From Thermoplasmata archaeon (GTDB taxonomy: Archaea; Thermoplasmatota; Thermoplasmata; Thermoplasmatales; Thermoplasmataceae): a stretch of DNA of 64,000 bases. The stretch spans positions 1 to 64,000 of the forward strand of contig JAJYRA010000025.1 in assembly GCA_021794355.1 (NCBI GenBank). Direction: 5' to 3'. Made by a program: the position numbers and the translations under genes. Within the stretch, counting starts at the first letter, position 1. Each line of letters begins with the position of its first letter. The notes below the pieces were generated by a model that saw nothing but the letters and a program-made list of their open reading frames with translations, made no database searches and was not told the DNA's origin. Of the stretch, positions 53,061-62,975 are shown piece by piece.

Positions 53061-54395
53061 ATGGTGGAACAAGAGGACCGCCCTGTGAGTTACAGCAGGA
53101 GGTGGAGACTGTGGTATCTGGCTTATATTTTCTCCAATATGTCATCAGGGCTGCTGAACCCCATGATCCCCCTTTTCATATCCCTATATTTTAGGGAAAA
53201 TGTGGTTTTTGTCGGGATTGCTTCTTCCCTGGCTTCCCTGTCTTCCGTTATCGCCCTGATTCTCTGGGGAAACATTTCGGATAATGTGAAGAAGAGAAAG
53301 GTTTTTGTTCTCATCGGATTTCTTGGATCCTTTGCTTCCCTGTTACTGGTGATGTTCTCCACTACAATCTTTGAGTATATTGGCATCCTTGTCATGTACC
53401 AGTTCTTTGCCATGGCGTCTGTACCCGTTTCTACCCTTCTTGTAATTGAAAATGAGCATGAAGCCCAATGGTCCAAAACGGTATCGGTGTTCAGCGCCAT
53501 ATCCACAGTGGGAACTGTCGGGGGACTCGGACTTGGGCTGTTGATAGTTATTAAAGATCCATCATCCATTGAAATATTGAAAATTATCTACATGATCTCC
53601 GCATTCATCTATCTGGTTGCATTCATACTTGCCTATTTTTTACTGAAGGAATCCTCCGTAAAATTAAGAAGATCTTCCATCCTGGGGCTTTTTTCCATAA
53701 GAACGTTTGAAAGGACCAGATATGCACCATCCTATGTGTTCCATATTGTCAGGTTGTTCGGAAGGAAAAAGGGAATAAAAACCGGAAAGATGCTCATGCT
53801 CTACATAATTCTAAGCGGTGTCCTGATGGTGGGCTTTCAGATATTTTTCACACCCTATCCGGTTATGCTTATAGATAAATACAACGCAAACGAGAGTATG
53901 ATTTATACCATGTATCTTTTAAATAGTGCATTTTCCGTGGTTTCATACAACCTTTCTGGCTGGTACATAAATAAAGTAAGCCTTCAGAGAGCCATATACA
54001 TTCCACTTGCCATAAGGATGATCGTTTTCGCTGCCACTGCAATAATTCCATTTTTTGGGTTATTCTCCTTCAACTATCTCATAATGGTTGTATTGATCTA
54101 TGGCGGGCTGGGCTTTGTGTGGAGTTTTATCGGTATAACGCAGATCACCTCCGTGACCAAAATGGCTGATAAATACACAAGAGGAAGGGCCATAGGTTAT
54201 TACAACTCCATTCTGGGGGTTGGACAGATTATTGGAGCTTTCATCTCAGGTTATATAGTTACATACATAGGATATTCTGGAGATTTCGTTTTTGCCACGC
54301 TCATAGTTGGAATAGGTTTCATAGGAGCCATGAAGGTAAAAGCTGGTGTTGCTCAGGATAGTTCCAAAATGAATAAAAAAACAGAATTATCATGA
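53061..54395 (+). CDS. MFS transporter
   Basis: 444 residues, about 12 transmembrane segments, with ILWGNISDNVKKRKVFVLIG as a motif A variant after helix 2 and a long basic central loop (about 200-245). The C-terminal tail is soluble and charged. Substrate unknown; the convergent GH15 gene (3 nt apart) hints at sugars but orientation does not support an operon. Confidence 0.85.
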   Translation: MVEQEDRPVSYSRRWRLWYLAYIFSNMSSGLLNPMIPLFISLYFRENVVFVGIASSLASLSSVIALILWGNISDNVKKRKVFVLIGFLGSFASLLLVMFSTTIFEYIGILVMYQFFAMASVPVSTLLVIENEHEAQWSKTVSVFSAISTVGTVGGLGLGLLIVIKDPSSIEILKIIYMISAFIYLVAFILAYFLLKESSVKLRRSSILGLFSIRTFERTRYAPSYVFHIVRLFGRKKGIKTGKMLMLYIILSGVLMVGFQIFFTPYPVMLIDKYNANESMIYTMYLLNSAFSVVSYNLSGWYINKVSLQRAIYIPLAIRMIVFAATAIIPFFGLFSFNYLIMVVLIYGGLGFVWSFIGITQITSVTKMADKYTRGRAIGYYNSILGVGQIIGAFISGYIVTYIGYSGDFVFATLIVGIGFIGAMKVKAGVAQDSSKMNKKTELS

Positions 54396-54398
54396 AGA

Positions 54399-56777
54399 TT
54401 AACTTACTTTTATATTGAAATTAATGCCTTCCCATTTATTTTCCTTTTTCCAGAAAAACGTGAACTCCATGTTGTCTTCCACGGGAAAATCCTTTGGTCC
54501 TACTTCCACATAATAGATTGAATCCATTAGATATTCTGAATTCAGATCCACCATATTTTTCCAGTTATTTCCAGTTATTCTTATGAAACACTCCTCCCTG
54601 GTTATAAAAATAATTGATTCATCCCTTTCAATGGCCCTGATTTTGTTTTTGAAACTCCATATATTGGCCTTAACCCTAAATTTTTCTTCAACATATCTTT
54701 TGTATGCCCTTTCATTCAGGTCGAAGGGTTTTCCATTTTCCAGTGCCCAACATAACTTTACATATTCAGCATGAGCCCAGACCAACGGCATGGCAGAACC
54801 CGATGGGTAACCGTTGAATAACCCCTTTGCTGGAATGTCCTCTGAATCCCAGATCTGCTCAGGTATCATTCCACCACTGTTTGCATCTTTCTCCATGGTA
54901 TGCAAAAGATTCATTGCAATGTCCCTATTTCCACTCAAAAGTTCGTAATGTGCCCTTTCTCCGGAAAGAAGTGGCCACCCTCTTCCATGGCCCGTGCCAT
55001 CAAAGCCGGAACCGTTATTATGCTCACCGTATCCGTCCTGACTGTACCTATGCCATGTTGGACCCGTTTTAGTTTCCACTTTCAGTTCCCCATCGATTAT
55101 CTTCAGGGTATCCCTTATCCTCCTATCGTCCTGTGGCCTCAGTCCAAACCTCACCAGTGAAAGTGCCCCTGTGCTTATAACCTCATCAACCTTTACCATC
55201 GATGAATTCCAGGGTCTGTTCTTTATGGGAATATAACCTCCTGATTCCCGGTCTGCTTCAGACATGGAAATCCTCACATAATGCCCCCTGACCCCATACT
55301 TTGCATCCAGTTCGGAATTTTCCCTGTATAGCCATTTTTCAATATTGGAACTGTATATATCCGCAATCCTCTGGATAACATAGGATTCTTTCCTCATTCC
55401 CAGCTCTTCGGCTATTTCTGAACCGTAGCTCAGGGCTGATACCTCCACTGCAATGGTAAAGCTGGAATATCCTCCATCCTCCTCCCATCTATCCTGATCC
55501 GTTACGGGACCGTTTCCGATTATGAAGGAAAGAGCTGAAATAAACATGTCCCTGTAATCATCCAGATCTACAAGTTTCATCTTCCAGAGATCATAGAGTA
55601 AGAGAATGGGAAAGGCTGTTTCATCCATCTGTAATCCACCCCAGTATGGCTTTCCATTCAACCACATGTTCTGTGGCCAGTGTCCGTCTGATTCCTGGGT
55701 GGACTGGAGATACTTCAGTGCATCAGTGGCCCCATAATAATCCCCAAGAATTAGAAGCGCCTCTGCCGCTTCAACCATATCCCTTGGCCATATGAGGTGA
55801 TATCCACCCAGGTCATCATCACTCTTGCTGTTTCCCCAAGGTATGGAAAGGCTGGCAATTATGGCACCTCTAAGGGGTTCCTTGGACACATGGGACCTGA
55901 TTGCTACCAGACTGGATTGCTTCAGGTTGTAATCTTTCTTGATGAGCATGTTTTTTGAGGTATATTTTAAATATACTGACCACTGTTCCATATAATCTTC
56001 CAGAGACTTTTCCCAGTTGGCATGACTGGATTTTAGCACCTTAATAGCTGCCTCTTCCATGCTTCTTCCGAAGGCTATGAAAACATTGAACGTCCCCGCT
56101 GCATCCGGAATTATCTCAGTGGTTATGGCCACATTTCCATCGGTTGCCCTCTGGAATTCATAGGTCATTCCATTATTATGCATTATATCCTGAAAACCGT
56201 CTGAAAATCCTGAAAAGCCACAACTCATTTTCCCTGTGCATCCCGGTATATATAGGGCCAAAAAGGTTTCGCCCTTTGAAGCAAACTGCATCTTATTTCC
56301 CTTATATTCTCCATTCCAGGCATTGTTTCCGTATCCACCATTGTTCATGTGGGGTGCCAGGAGAGAATATATGGAAAGATCATCTTCAGGATTCTTTTTA
56401 ATGAATTTTACGTGTTCCACGAAGACATCGTCTTCACTGTCTATGAAAATAGTCTTTTCGATCTTGAATCTCTGCTCAGACTCTTCGTTTATGATCCTGT
56501 AGGCAGGAATTCCCCCCTTTAGGGTCTGCATACTGTGAGATGTATCCCTTCTTTCCTCGTAAAATGTCTCTTCACCTGATACGAGAAACTGGTGATCCCT
56601 TGTCTGAGCTGTGTCAATTCCGGGGAAATAGATTTCATTTACAATTCCATGGGAAAGAGTGAAATATACGGATGAACATCGTTTCAGTGATGTTCCAACC
56701 CCCTCCTTTGAACTGGATGTCCATCTGGGCGTGATCCCCGGCTTACCGAATGCTTCCTCCTGTCCCATGAATATCAC
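54399..56777 (-). CDS. GH15-family glucan hydrolase (glucoamylase/glucodextranase-like)
   Basis: Releases glucose from alpha-glucans or trehalose-type sugars. N-terminal beta-sandwich (about 1-270) with GTSLKRCSSVYFTLSHGIVNEIYFP, then an (alpha/alpha)6 barrel with GGYHLIWPRDMVEAAEALL, GLQMDETAFPILL and GHGRGWPLLSGERAHYEL, which carries the catalytic-base Glu. 792 residues, longer than most archaeal GH15 (about 620-650), owing to a C-terminal extra domain. No signal peptide, so probably intracellular glycogen or dextrin use. ATG 56768 (MGQEEAF) is an alternative start. Confidence 0.88.
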   Translation of the reverse strand: MIFMGQEEAFGKPGITPRWTSSSKEGVGTSLKRCSSVYFTLSHGIVNEIYFPGIDTAQTRDHQFLVSGEETFYEERRDTSHSMQTLKGGIPAYRIINEESEQRFKIEKTIFIDSEDDVFVEHVKFIKKNPEDDLSIYSLLAPHMNNGGYGNNAWNGEYKGNKMQFASKGETFLALYIPGCTGKMSCGFSGFSDGFQDIMHNNGMTYEFQRATDGNVAITTEIIPDAAGTFNVFIAFGRSMEEAAIKVLKSSHANWEKSLEDYMEQWSVYLKYTSKNMLIKKDYNLKQSSLVAIRSHVSKEPLRGAIIASLSIPWGNSKSDDDLGGYHLIWPRDMVEAAEALLILGDYYGATDALKYLQSTQESDGHWPQNMWLNGKPYWGGLQMDETAFPILLLYDLWKMKLVDLDDYRDMFISALSFIIGNGPVTDQDRWEEDGGYSSFTIAVEVSALSYGSEIAEELGMRKESYVIQRIADIYSSNIEKWLYRENSELDAKYGVRGHYVRISMSEADRESGGYIPIKNRPWNSSMVKVDEVISTGALSLVRFGLRPQDDRRIRDTLKIIDGELKVETKTGPTWHRYSQDGYGEHNNGSGFDGTGHGRGWPLLSGERAHYELLSGNRDIAMNLLHTMEKDANSGGMIPEQIWDSEDIPAKGLFNGYPSGSAMPLVWAHAEYVKLCWALENGKPFDLNERAYKRYVEEKFRVKANIWSFKNKIRAIERDESIIFITREECFIRITGNNWKNMVDLNSEYLMDSIYYVEVGPKDFPVEDNMEFTFFWKKENKWEGINFNIKVS

Positions 56778-56972
56778 ATGATCCCAGAGTTAAAAAGGGA
56801 TTGCTTTTTCCGACATTGTCACATTTGCGCTGATAATTTGAAAATGGAAAATACTCTGGAACAGTTGCTTGGAGCAAAAACCACACTATTTCGCGGTTCA
56901 AACGAATGCTCATAAGGTTAGTAAGATCTGCGAGGAGAAAAAATCAACTAAGATTTGACAATGTCCTTTTTC

Positions 56973-58085
56973 CTAAATGTAATTATCAAGCTCATTTCCA
57001 TACAGTATGGATTGGACCCTGTCCATTTTTACCATGAGTTCATCGTATGATCCAGATGTCACGCACACATGTCCCATTTTTCTCTTTCTTCTCACTCCAT
57101 TTTTTTTATAATCGTATATCCTTGTATTGTCCAATGCTAAAATATCCTCTGCCTTTTTTTCCGTGAGCGCCATGCCTATGATATTCACGATCCCTGAGGG
57201 AATGTATGTCGTTGGTTGGAATAAGGGTAGATCCATAACATCCCTGACGTGCATTTCGAACTGCGAATAGGATGAACCCATGAGTGTATGATGACCGGTA
57301 TTGTGAACCCTGGGTGCATACTCGTTTATGAGCGGACCTTTTGGTGTTATGAAGAATTCGATTCCCATTACACCAATATAATCCAGATCTTCCATCAGTT
57401 TTCTTGATATACTGATCATTTCAGAAATGATCCTTTCATTCTGAAGAGGTGAACTATTTCTTATGAGGATTCCCTTTCGGTTGTAGTTATGAGATGGCTC
57501 AAAATAAAAAAACTCATTTTTCCTGCTTCTTGAACAGATTATGGATGCTTCTTCCTCATATTCAATAAATTTTTCAACGACAAATTTTTCCTCTGAATGC
57601 TTCGGGAATTCTGACAGATCATAATAGTAATACTGCCCCTTGCCGTCATAACCTCCCCTGGATCTCTTGATTACAAACTTTTTGAAATTTTTGCTCATTT
57701 CCAGGGCTTCTTCCCCATTCTTTGCAACCATAAACTCACCCACGGGAAAGTCATGGGATTTCAGGAATTCCTTTTCCCTGTGTCTTTCAATTTTCAATTC
57801 CACTGATTTTAGGGAAGGGCGTAGTTTTCCAACACTTTCAGCATATTCCAGTAGTTTTCTGTTAACGTGCTCAAACTCGAATGTTACCACATCAGACTCG
57901 TCTACAAATTTCTTGTAATCCTCGCCAATAAAGGTTTTATCAGCTAATTTTAGGGCGGGTTCCCCATCATTTTCCGAGTAAACATTGAATCTTATGGGTA
58001 AACCACGGGACTCCATTATCATCATTGTGCCCAGCTGGCCTGCCCCTGCTATGCCTAGGGTTCTATGGGAGTCTGGTGTTTTCAA
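56973..58085 (-). CDS. purK: N5-carboxyaminoimidazole ribonucleotide synthetase
   Basis: ATP-grasp enzyme that carboxylates AIR at N5 in purine synthesis. [12 protein letters not shown] at the N-terminus, [12 protein letters not shown] and [13 protein letters not shown] at the ATP/Mg site. 370 residues is normal. Overlaps purE by 23 nt; both make one functional step pair. Confidence 0.94.
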   Translation of the reverse strand: MKTPDSHRTLGIAGAGQLGTMMIMESRGLPIRFNVYSENDGEPALKLADKTFIGEDYKKFVDESDVVTFEFEHVNRKLLEYAESVGKLRPSLKSVELKIERHREKEFLKSHDFPVGEFMVAKNGEEALEMSKNFKKFVIKRSRGGYDGKGQYYYYDLSEFPKHSEEKFVVEKFIEYEEEASIICSRSRKNEFFYFEPSHNYNRKGILIRNSSPLQNERIISEMISISRKLMEDLDYIGVMGIEFFITPKGPLINEYAPRVHNTGHHTLMGSSYSQFEMHVRDVMDLPLFQPTTYIPSGIVNIIGMALTEKKAEDILALDNTRIYDYKKNGVRRKRKMGHVCVTSGSYDELMVKMDRVQSILYGNELDNYI

Positions 58086-58554
58086 CGCCTTCCCTTTCCT
58101 TCTCCATATAATTTCTCATTTTGAAAGCCAGTTCGGGGTATTTTAGGGATAAAATCCTTATGGCCAAAAGTGCTGCATTTTTGGAGTTGTTTATGGCCAC
58201 GGTCGCAACTGGTATACCGGATGGCATTTGAACAATGGAAAGCAAGGAATCTATGCCGCGGAGTGCACTGGTCATTACTGGAACACCGATAACCGGAAGA
58301 TTAGTGATGGCTGCGACCATTCCTGGAAGATGGGCTGACCCTCCTGCTCCTGCAATGATTACCTCTATTCCCCTTGCACTGGCCTTTTCCGCAAATTCAT
58401 ACATCATCTTTGGAGTCCTGTGAGCAGAGACTACCTTGGTCTCGCAATCCACCTGGAAGGATCTCAAAACCTCGCAGGCGTCCTTCATTACATTATAGTC
58501 GGATTGACTCCCCATAATTACAGCTACCTTTCCCACATATATCACCATGGTCAT
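58063..58554 (-). CDS. purE: N5-CAIR mutase, class I PurE
   Basis: Converts N5-CAIR to CAIR. Signature blocks [39 protein letters not shown] and [22 protein letters not shown] define class I PurE, which requires PurK, present just downstream. 163 residues. Several start codons are possible at the N-terminus (58554, 58548). Confidence 0.95.
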   Translation of the reverse strand: MTMVIYVGKVAVIMGSQSDYNVMKDACEVLRSFQVDCETKVVSAHRTPKMMYEFAEKASARGIEVIIAGAGGSAHLPGMVAAITNLPVIGVPVMTSALRGIDSLLSIVQMPSGIPVATVAINNSKNAALLAIRILSLKYPELAFKMRNYMEKEREGVENTRLP

Positions 58555-58742
58555 TTTTTAATTGATAATATTCCTCTATGTATTGCTTCTTTCCCTTTTA
58601 TAGTTATGTTAGGGTCGTGTGGAAGAATGATTCTGCCAGAACTAGATGATTTAGTGGTAATTCCTGGCTTTCCTAAGTGGTTTTGCTTCAGGTTGAGTGT
58701 TTTTATACACTCTAACCAATAAATCAGTTTTTTTCTACTCAA
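58551..58742 (-). CDS. doubtful 63-codon ORF between the TPP-enzyme gene and purE
   Basis: Fills the gap exactly: it begins with a TTG overlapping the TPP-enzyme stop by 8 nt and its TGA overlaps the purE ATG (ATGA). Sequence is basic with [17 protein letters not shown] and no family match. The absence of an ATG or GTG start argues against it; a TATA-like GTATAAAA inside it (about 58706-58713) may instead promote purEK. Confidence 0.22.
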   Translation of the reverse strand: MSRKKLIYWLECIKTLNLKQNHLGKPGITTKSSSSGRIILPHDPNITIKGKEAIHRGILSIKK

Positions 58743-60387
58743 GTTTTTCCTTCAGGAGGGAAGTTATATAGCCTCTTACCTGAACGAACTTCAGTTGTGG
58801 TGGCATGGGTGCCTCGTCCGGATCGATTACCACGTCCACTATGGTTGGTTCATCCCTGATGGAGAGACTTTCCTTCACGGCATTCTCGAGATCATTTATA
58901 TTTTCTACTCTGAATGATTTGATTCCAATGGCTTCGCCGATTTTTGCAAAGTTCAGGGGATACAGATCTGTTCCATAGTTGGGAAATCCCATTACTTCCT
59001 CCTCAAACTTGATCATTCCAAGCTCTGAATTGTTAAAGACAAACAATTTTACGGGCCTCTTGTATTTTTTTATCGTTACCAATTCTGGCAATGACATTGC
59101 AAAACTTCCGTCCCCAATCAGGCCAATGACCTGTCTGTCCATTGCATAGGATGCCCCTACTGTTCCCGGAATTCCTATTCCCATACTTCCAAGCCATGAT
59201 GAAAACACAAAGGTTCTTCCTGCCGTGGTTCTAAAATTCCTCACTCCCCATACCGTCACGTTTCCGGTATCCACAACAATGGTTGCATCAGCATCAGCGT
59301 ATTTCGAAATCGTGGATGGAATGGATTCAGGTTTTATGATCTTGCCATCAAATTCTTCACTCTTCATTAGATGCTTTATCCAATCTTCCTTTTCATCCTG
59401 AATTGTCTCATAGTATTTCTTTTTCTTTTCACCTACATTCAGTTTTTTCAGGAATGTTTCTGCGTCACATACGACTGGAATATCAGATCTCCTTCGTTTA
59501 CCAAGAGAAAGTGGATTGTTGTCCACCTGTACTGTGACAAGACCTTCGGGAATGAACTGCACATAGGGATATGATGACCCTAGCATGATCATAAGATCTG
59601 CATGTTCAATGGCTTTTACAGATGGTTTAGTCCCAAGAAGCCCCAGGGTTCCAGCCACTCGTTTATCCATATCATCAACTATCCCCTTTCCGTTCAAAGC
59701 GTAAATGATGGGCGCACCTATTTTCTCTGAAAGCTCCAGAATTTCCTTACCACAACCTCTGGCCCCCTTTCCCATAAAAATTACCGGTTTGCCCGCCCTT
59801 TCTATGAGGGATTCCACTTCGCTTAAATCCGGAGAGTATGACGTTTTAACAGTAACATTTTCAATGAAGGTTTCATCGTATTCAGAAGGCAGACGCATGA
59901 TATCCGCTGGAAGGATTAAATGGGATACACCCCTGCTTACCCTGGATTCTCTGTACGCTCTCTTGGTTAATTCCTGAGCACTTTTGGGGTTCAGAACTTG
60001 AGCACTGTATACTGAGACATCCTGAAATAGGGCTCCAAGATTGATCTCCTGAAAATAATCCGTTCCGATCAGTTCGGTTTCCACCTGACCCGTTAGGGCT
60101 ATTACGGAACTGTGATCCATCTTTGCATCATATAGTCCATTTAAGAGATGTATGGATCCGGGGCCACTGGTACCCATGCAAGCAGTAACGTTCCCGGAAA
60201 TTTTTGATTCGAAGGAAGCAGCCATGGCTGCCCCCTCTTCGTGCCGTACCTGAATGAATTCGATCTTTCCGTTCTTTCTTATGGCATCCATCACGGGGTT
60301 CAGTGAGTCCCCTGGAATGCCATAAATCCTCTTGACACCCATTTCGTATAATGTATTTATTATTACTTCAGCTGTACTTAATGCCAT
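58735..60387 (-). CDS. thiamine-diphosphate-dependent enzyme of the pyruvate oxidase / acetolactate synthase type
   Basis: Three-domain ThDP enzyme, 550 residues. The activating Glu lies in VRHEEGAAMAA, followed by GTSGPGSIHLLNGLYDAKMD; the ThDP/Mg motif is GDGSFAMSLPEL with Asn NNSELGM. Overall pattern (IPGDSLNPVMDA start, FFV-like DYFQEINLGALF) resembles PoxB pyruvate:quinone oxidase more than IlvB. It could feed electrons into the menaquinone pool, but acetolactate synthesis is not excluded. Needs thiamine diphosphate, linking it to the TPP-riboswitch system. Confidence 0.85.
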   Translation of the reverse strand: MALSTAEVIINTLYEMGVKRIYGIPGDSLNPVMDAIRKNGKIEFIQVRHEEGAAMAASFESKISGNVTACMGTSGPGSIHLLNGLYDAKMDHSSVIALTGQVETELIGTDYFQEINLGALFQDVSVYSAQVLNPKSAQELTKRAYRESRVSRGVSHLILPADIMRLPSEYDETFIENVTVKTSYSPDLSEVESLIERAGKPVIFMGKGARGCGKEILELSEKIGAPIIYALNGKGIVDDMDKRVAGTLGLLGTKPSVKAIEHADLMIMLGSSYPYVQFIPEGLVTVQVDNNPLSLGKRRRSDIPVVCDAETFLKKLNVGEKKKKYYETIQDEKEDWIKHLMKSEEFDGKIIKPESIPSTISKYADADATIVVDTGNVTVWGVRNFRTTAGRTFVFSSWLGSMGIGIPGTVGASYAMDRQVIGLIGDGSFAMSLPELVTIKKYKRPVKLFVFNNSELGMIKFEEEVMGFPNYGTDLYPLNFAKIGEAIGIKSFRVENINDLENAVKESLSIRDEPTIVDVVIDPDEAPMPPQLKFVQVRGYITSLLKEKLE

Positions 60388-60532
60388 ATACTTACATGTT
60401 TCTTATCATATATTAATTGCAGGGTGAAAAGATCCATGACTTATTCCTCTCGGAAGATGATGGATTTTCAGGACTTAAAAGGAATAATCTATTTTGATTA
60501 TATTTTTTAACCTAATTCATATATATGAGCGC

Positions 60533-61498
60533 ATGGCAAATATATTGATCACGGGCGCTCTGGGACAGGTCGGTTCTGAATTGATTGATTTTCTACTGGC
60601 AAGCTATTCTGGCACTATTTATGCGACGGACATTCACAAAGAATCAACGCTCAAATCCAACCCGTCCGTAAAGTATGCGGTTCTGGACGTTAGAAACAGG
60701 GAGATGGTGGAAAACATAATAGGCGAAAATGATATAGATGAAGTCTATCACCTTGCCTCCATTCTTTCAGCATCCGGGGAGAAAGATCCATATATGGCAT
60801 ATAATGTAAATCTTACTGGAACTGTAAACGTGTTGAATGCCAGTGTTACCAGGGGTGTAAAGAAGGTGTTTATTCCCTCAACCATTGGTGTGTTCGGACC
60901 CGAAGTGCAAAAAGAGAAAGCACCCAGGAGACACGCTTCCATTCCAACAACCATCTATGGAATAACCAAGGCTGCCGGTGAAATGCTATTTCAATATTAT
61001 TACAATAAGTATAACATTGATGTGAGAAGCCTGAGATATCCCGGACTGCTCAGCTATAAGGTGGCACCCACTGCGGGCACCACCGATTATGCAGTGGACA
61101 TGATAAAACATGCAGCCTCCGGAAATTCTTACGAATGTTATCTTAAGGATGATACAAGGTTGCCAATGATGTATATGCCCGATGCCATGAATTCCACCCT
61201 CCACCTGATGACTGCACCTGCAGAGAATATTAGGGTTAGAACCTCCTATAATGTCATGTCCTACAGTTTTACTCCAAGGGAGCTTGAAAATGAGCTCAGG
61301 GAATTGAATCCCGAGTTCAGGGTTGTTTATAAGCCGGATTTCAGGCAGTCCATAGCCGATTCCTGGCCCTGGTCCATTGACGTAACTGACGCTATAAATG
61401 ATTGGGAATTCAAACCAGTCTTTGATCTCAAGAATACGGTTTCAGATATGTTCCAAAATTATAGAAAATTCAGTGAAAAACTCAATCCACCTGATTGA
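60533..61498 (+). CDS. tdh: L-threonine 3-dehydrogenase, SDR (UDP-galactose-epimerase-like) type
   Basis: Oxidises L-threonine to 2-amino-3-ketobutyrate with NAD. Rossmann motif ITGALGQVGSEL near the start, HLASILSASGE, PSTIGVFGP and the catalytic YGITK (Tyr-x3-Lys). PTTIYGITKAAGEM and YPGLLSY match SDR-type TDH rather than zinc alcohol dehydrogenases. About 321 residues. ATG 60533 (MANILITG) is preferred over the tracked upstream start because the Rossmann strand begins immediately; a TATA-like element sits about 30 nt upstream. Confidence 0.88.
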   Translation: MANILITGALGQVGSELIDFLLASYSGTIYATDIHKESTLKSNPSVKYAVLDVRNREMVENIIGENDIDEVYHLASILSASGEKDPYMAYNVNLTGTVNVLNASVTRGVKKVFIPSTIGVFGPEVQKEKAPRRHASIPTTIYGITKAAGEMLFQYYYNKYNIDVRSLRYPGLLSYKVAPTAGTTDYAVDMIKHAASGNSYECYLKDDTRLPMMYMPDAMNSTLHLMTAPAENIRVRTSYNVMSYSFTPRELENELRELNPEFRVVYKPDFRQSIADSWPWSIDVTDAINDWEFKPVFDLKNTVSDMFQNYRKFSEKLNPPD

Positions 61499-62153
61499 GG
61501 TCAACTTCAACCACACACTTGTTTCCACCATCGGAGAATTTTTCCACAAGGCTGAACTTATTTTCACCGGATGCCTGTATCATGTCCTTTCCCAGAACAT
61601 CGCAGATTATCTTTCCATTATTCTTGGCTATTTCATAAAATATGCAATTGTGCCTTATGATCCTTACAGTTTCCCCGTTGACTTCCATTCTGGCATAATA
61701 GCCCAGCCTGTTGAGAGCATCCACAAAACCCTTCAGTCTTTCTATTTTGCCTTCCCTCCTGTTTGAATCCTCATATTCATCCTTGAATCCGGCCTTTTCC
61801 ATCATCCTGTCAGCCACGTGACCCAGGAGGAGATTCAGTTTCATCTCACCATATTCCTTCGTGAATTCTTCAAGAAATGTTGCCATCAATTCTGAATATT
61901 TCTTTGGAAACAATTCCATTCCCGATTGGCTGATCTCATAATACTTGGAAGGCCTGCCAGCCCTTTCTTTCTTAAAAAATGATCTTACATAACCCATCCT
62001 TTCCAGTGAATCCATGTGTTCCTTAACTGCAGTCTTGTTAATCCCGATGCTCTCTGCAAGGAAGGAAACACTCCTCTCACCATCTTCCAGGGTGGAAAGA
62101 ATGCTCGTTTTAACTTTGCCAAGTAGTGGACTTACTGCAAGTTCTTTTTCCAT
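61482..62153 (-). CDS. SufR-like winged-helix regulator with three C-terminal cysteines
   Basis: 223 residues. N-terminal winged helix: ILSTLEDGERSVSFLAESIGINKTAVKEHMDSLERMG with a wing AGRPSKYYE. C-terminal domain has Cys-170 (RHNC), Cys-184 (KIIC) and Cys-213 (NKC), spacing 13 and 28 residues, close to the Fe-S-binding cysteines of cyanobacterial SufR. Divergent from sufC with 84 bp between starts, which carry two inverted repeats. A repressor of suf that loses or gains DNA binding with its own Fe-S cluster is likely. Confidence 0.8.
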   Translation of the reverse strand: MEKELAVSPLLGKVKTSILSTLEDGERSVSFLAESIGINKTAVKEHMDSLERMGYVRSFFKKERAGRPSKYYEISQSGMELFPKKYSELMATFLEEFTKEYGEMKLNLLLGHVADRMMEKAGFKDEYEDSNRREGKIERLKGFVDALNRLGYYARMEVNGETVRIIRHNCIFYEIAKNNGKIICDVLGKDMIQASGENKFSLVEKFSDGGNKCVVEVDLNQVD

Positions 62154-62179
62154 AATATAGTAATAAGAATTGTTATATT
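62154..62179. promoter_or_regulatory. imperfect inverted repeat over the sufR promoter and start
   Basis: AATATAGTAAT and ATTGTTATATT flank a 4-bp centre; 9 of 11 arm positions pair. It abuts the sufR start codon and covers its presumed TATA element, suggesting autoregulation. Confidence 0.4.
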
Positions 62180-62191
62180 AAGTTTATCGAC

Positions 62192-62215
62192 TTTAAACAT
62201 AAGAAAGTGTTTAAA
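62192..62215. promoter_or_regulatory. candidate SufR operator overlapping the sufC TATA box
   Basis: A perfect 8-bp inverted repeat TTTAAACA-N8-TGTTTAAA. Its right arm overlaps TTTAAATA (62210-62217), which is centred 25 nt before the sufC ATG 62238. Protein bound here would block TBP at sufC. Confidence 0.5.
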
Positions 62216-62237
62216 TAGGTTAAACCAATTTAGATTT

Positions 62238-62975
62238 ATGGTTGAATTGAGGATTAGTAACCTTTCAGCAAGCATTGAGGGGAAGAAGATTTTGAAGGGC
62301 GTTGATCTTTCCGTAAAGGGTGGAGAGATACATGCATTGATGGGTCCAAATGGAGCTGGTAAAAGCACACTTGGAAATGTCTTGATTGGCCATCCAGACT
62401 ATAGCATTAATGGAGGTTCCATTATCCTGGATGGTAAGGACCTGACAGAAAAAACACCCGAGGAAAGGGCAAGAGCCGGTCTTTTCCTTGCCTTTCAGAG
62501 CCCCATTTCCATACCTGGAGTTAAAATATCTTCCTTCCTGAGAACTGCATACAAGCAGTTACATCCGGAGGATAAGGTTGGCGTGACTGAATTCTTTACA
62601 AGAGTGAAAGAACATCTGAAAATGGTTGGACTGGATGAAAGTTTTATGTCCAGATCGGTAAACGATGGTTTTTCCGGTGGAGAAAGGAAGAGATTCGAAA
62701 TATTGCAGATGGCCATATTGAAGCCAAAAATAGTGGTGCTTGATGAGATAGACTCTGGTCTTGATGTGGATGCACTGAGACTTGTTGCCGAGGAGATTAT
62801 AAAATATCACAGCAAGGAAGTAGGATTTCTAATAATAACGCACTATCAGAGAATACTCAAGAATATTGACCCAGATTTTGTGCACATATTGATGGATGGA
62901 AAGATAGTCAGGAATGGGGACAAGGCTCTGGCCCTTAAGATCGAAGAGGAAGGATACGACTGGATAAAGGAGTGA
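62238..62975 (+). CDS. sufC: SufC, Fe-S assembly ATPase
   Basis: ABC-type ATPase of the SufBCD scaffold. Walker A GPNGAGKST, Q-loop FQSPISIPG, signature FSGGERKR and Walker B IVVLDEIDSGLD. 245 residues is standard. The mRNA is probably leaderless from the TATA box. Its stop overlaps the sufB ATG by one base (TGATG). Confidence 0.96.
   Translation: MVELRISNLSASIEGKKILKGVDLSVKGGEIHALMGPNGAGKSTLGNVLIGHPDYSINGGSIILDGKDLTEKTPEERARAGLFLAFQSPISIPGVKISSFLRTAYKQLHPEDKVGVTEFFTRVKEHLKMVGLDESFMSRSVNDGFSGGERKRFEILQMAILKPKIVVLDEIDSGLDVDALRLVAEEIIKYHSKEVGFLIITHYQRILKNIDPDFVHILMDGKIVRNGDKALALKIEEEGYDWIKE

Noticed and set aside
58420-58722. 100-aa plus-strand ORF antisense to purE start
   Set aside because: His/Leu/Ile-rich shadow, no promoter, overlaps purE.
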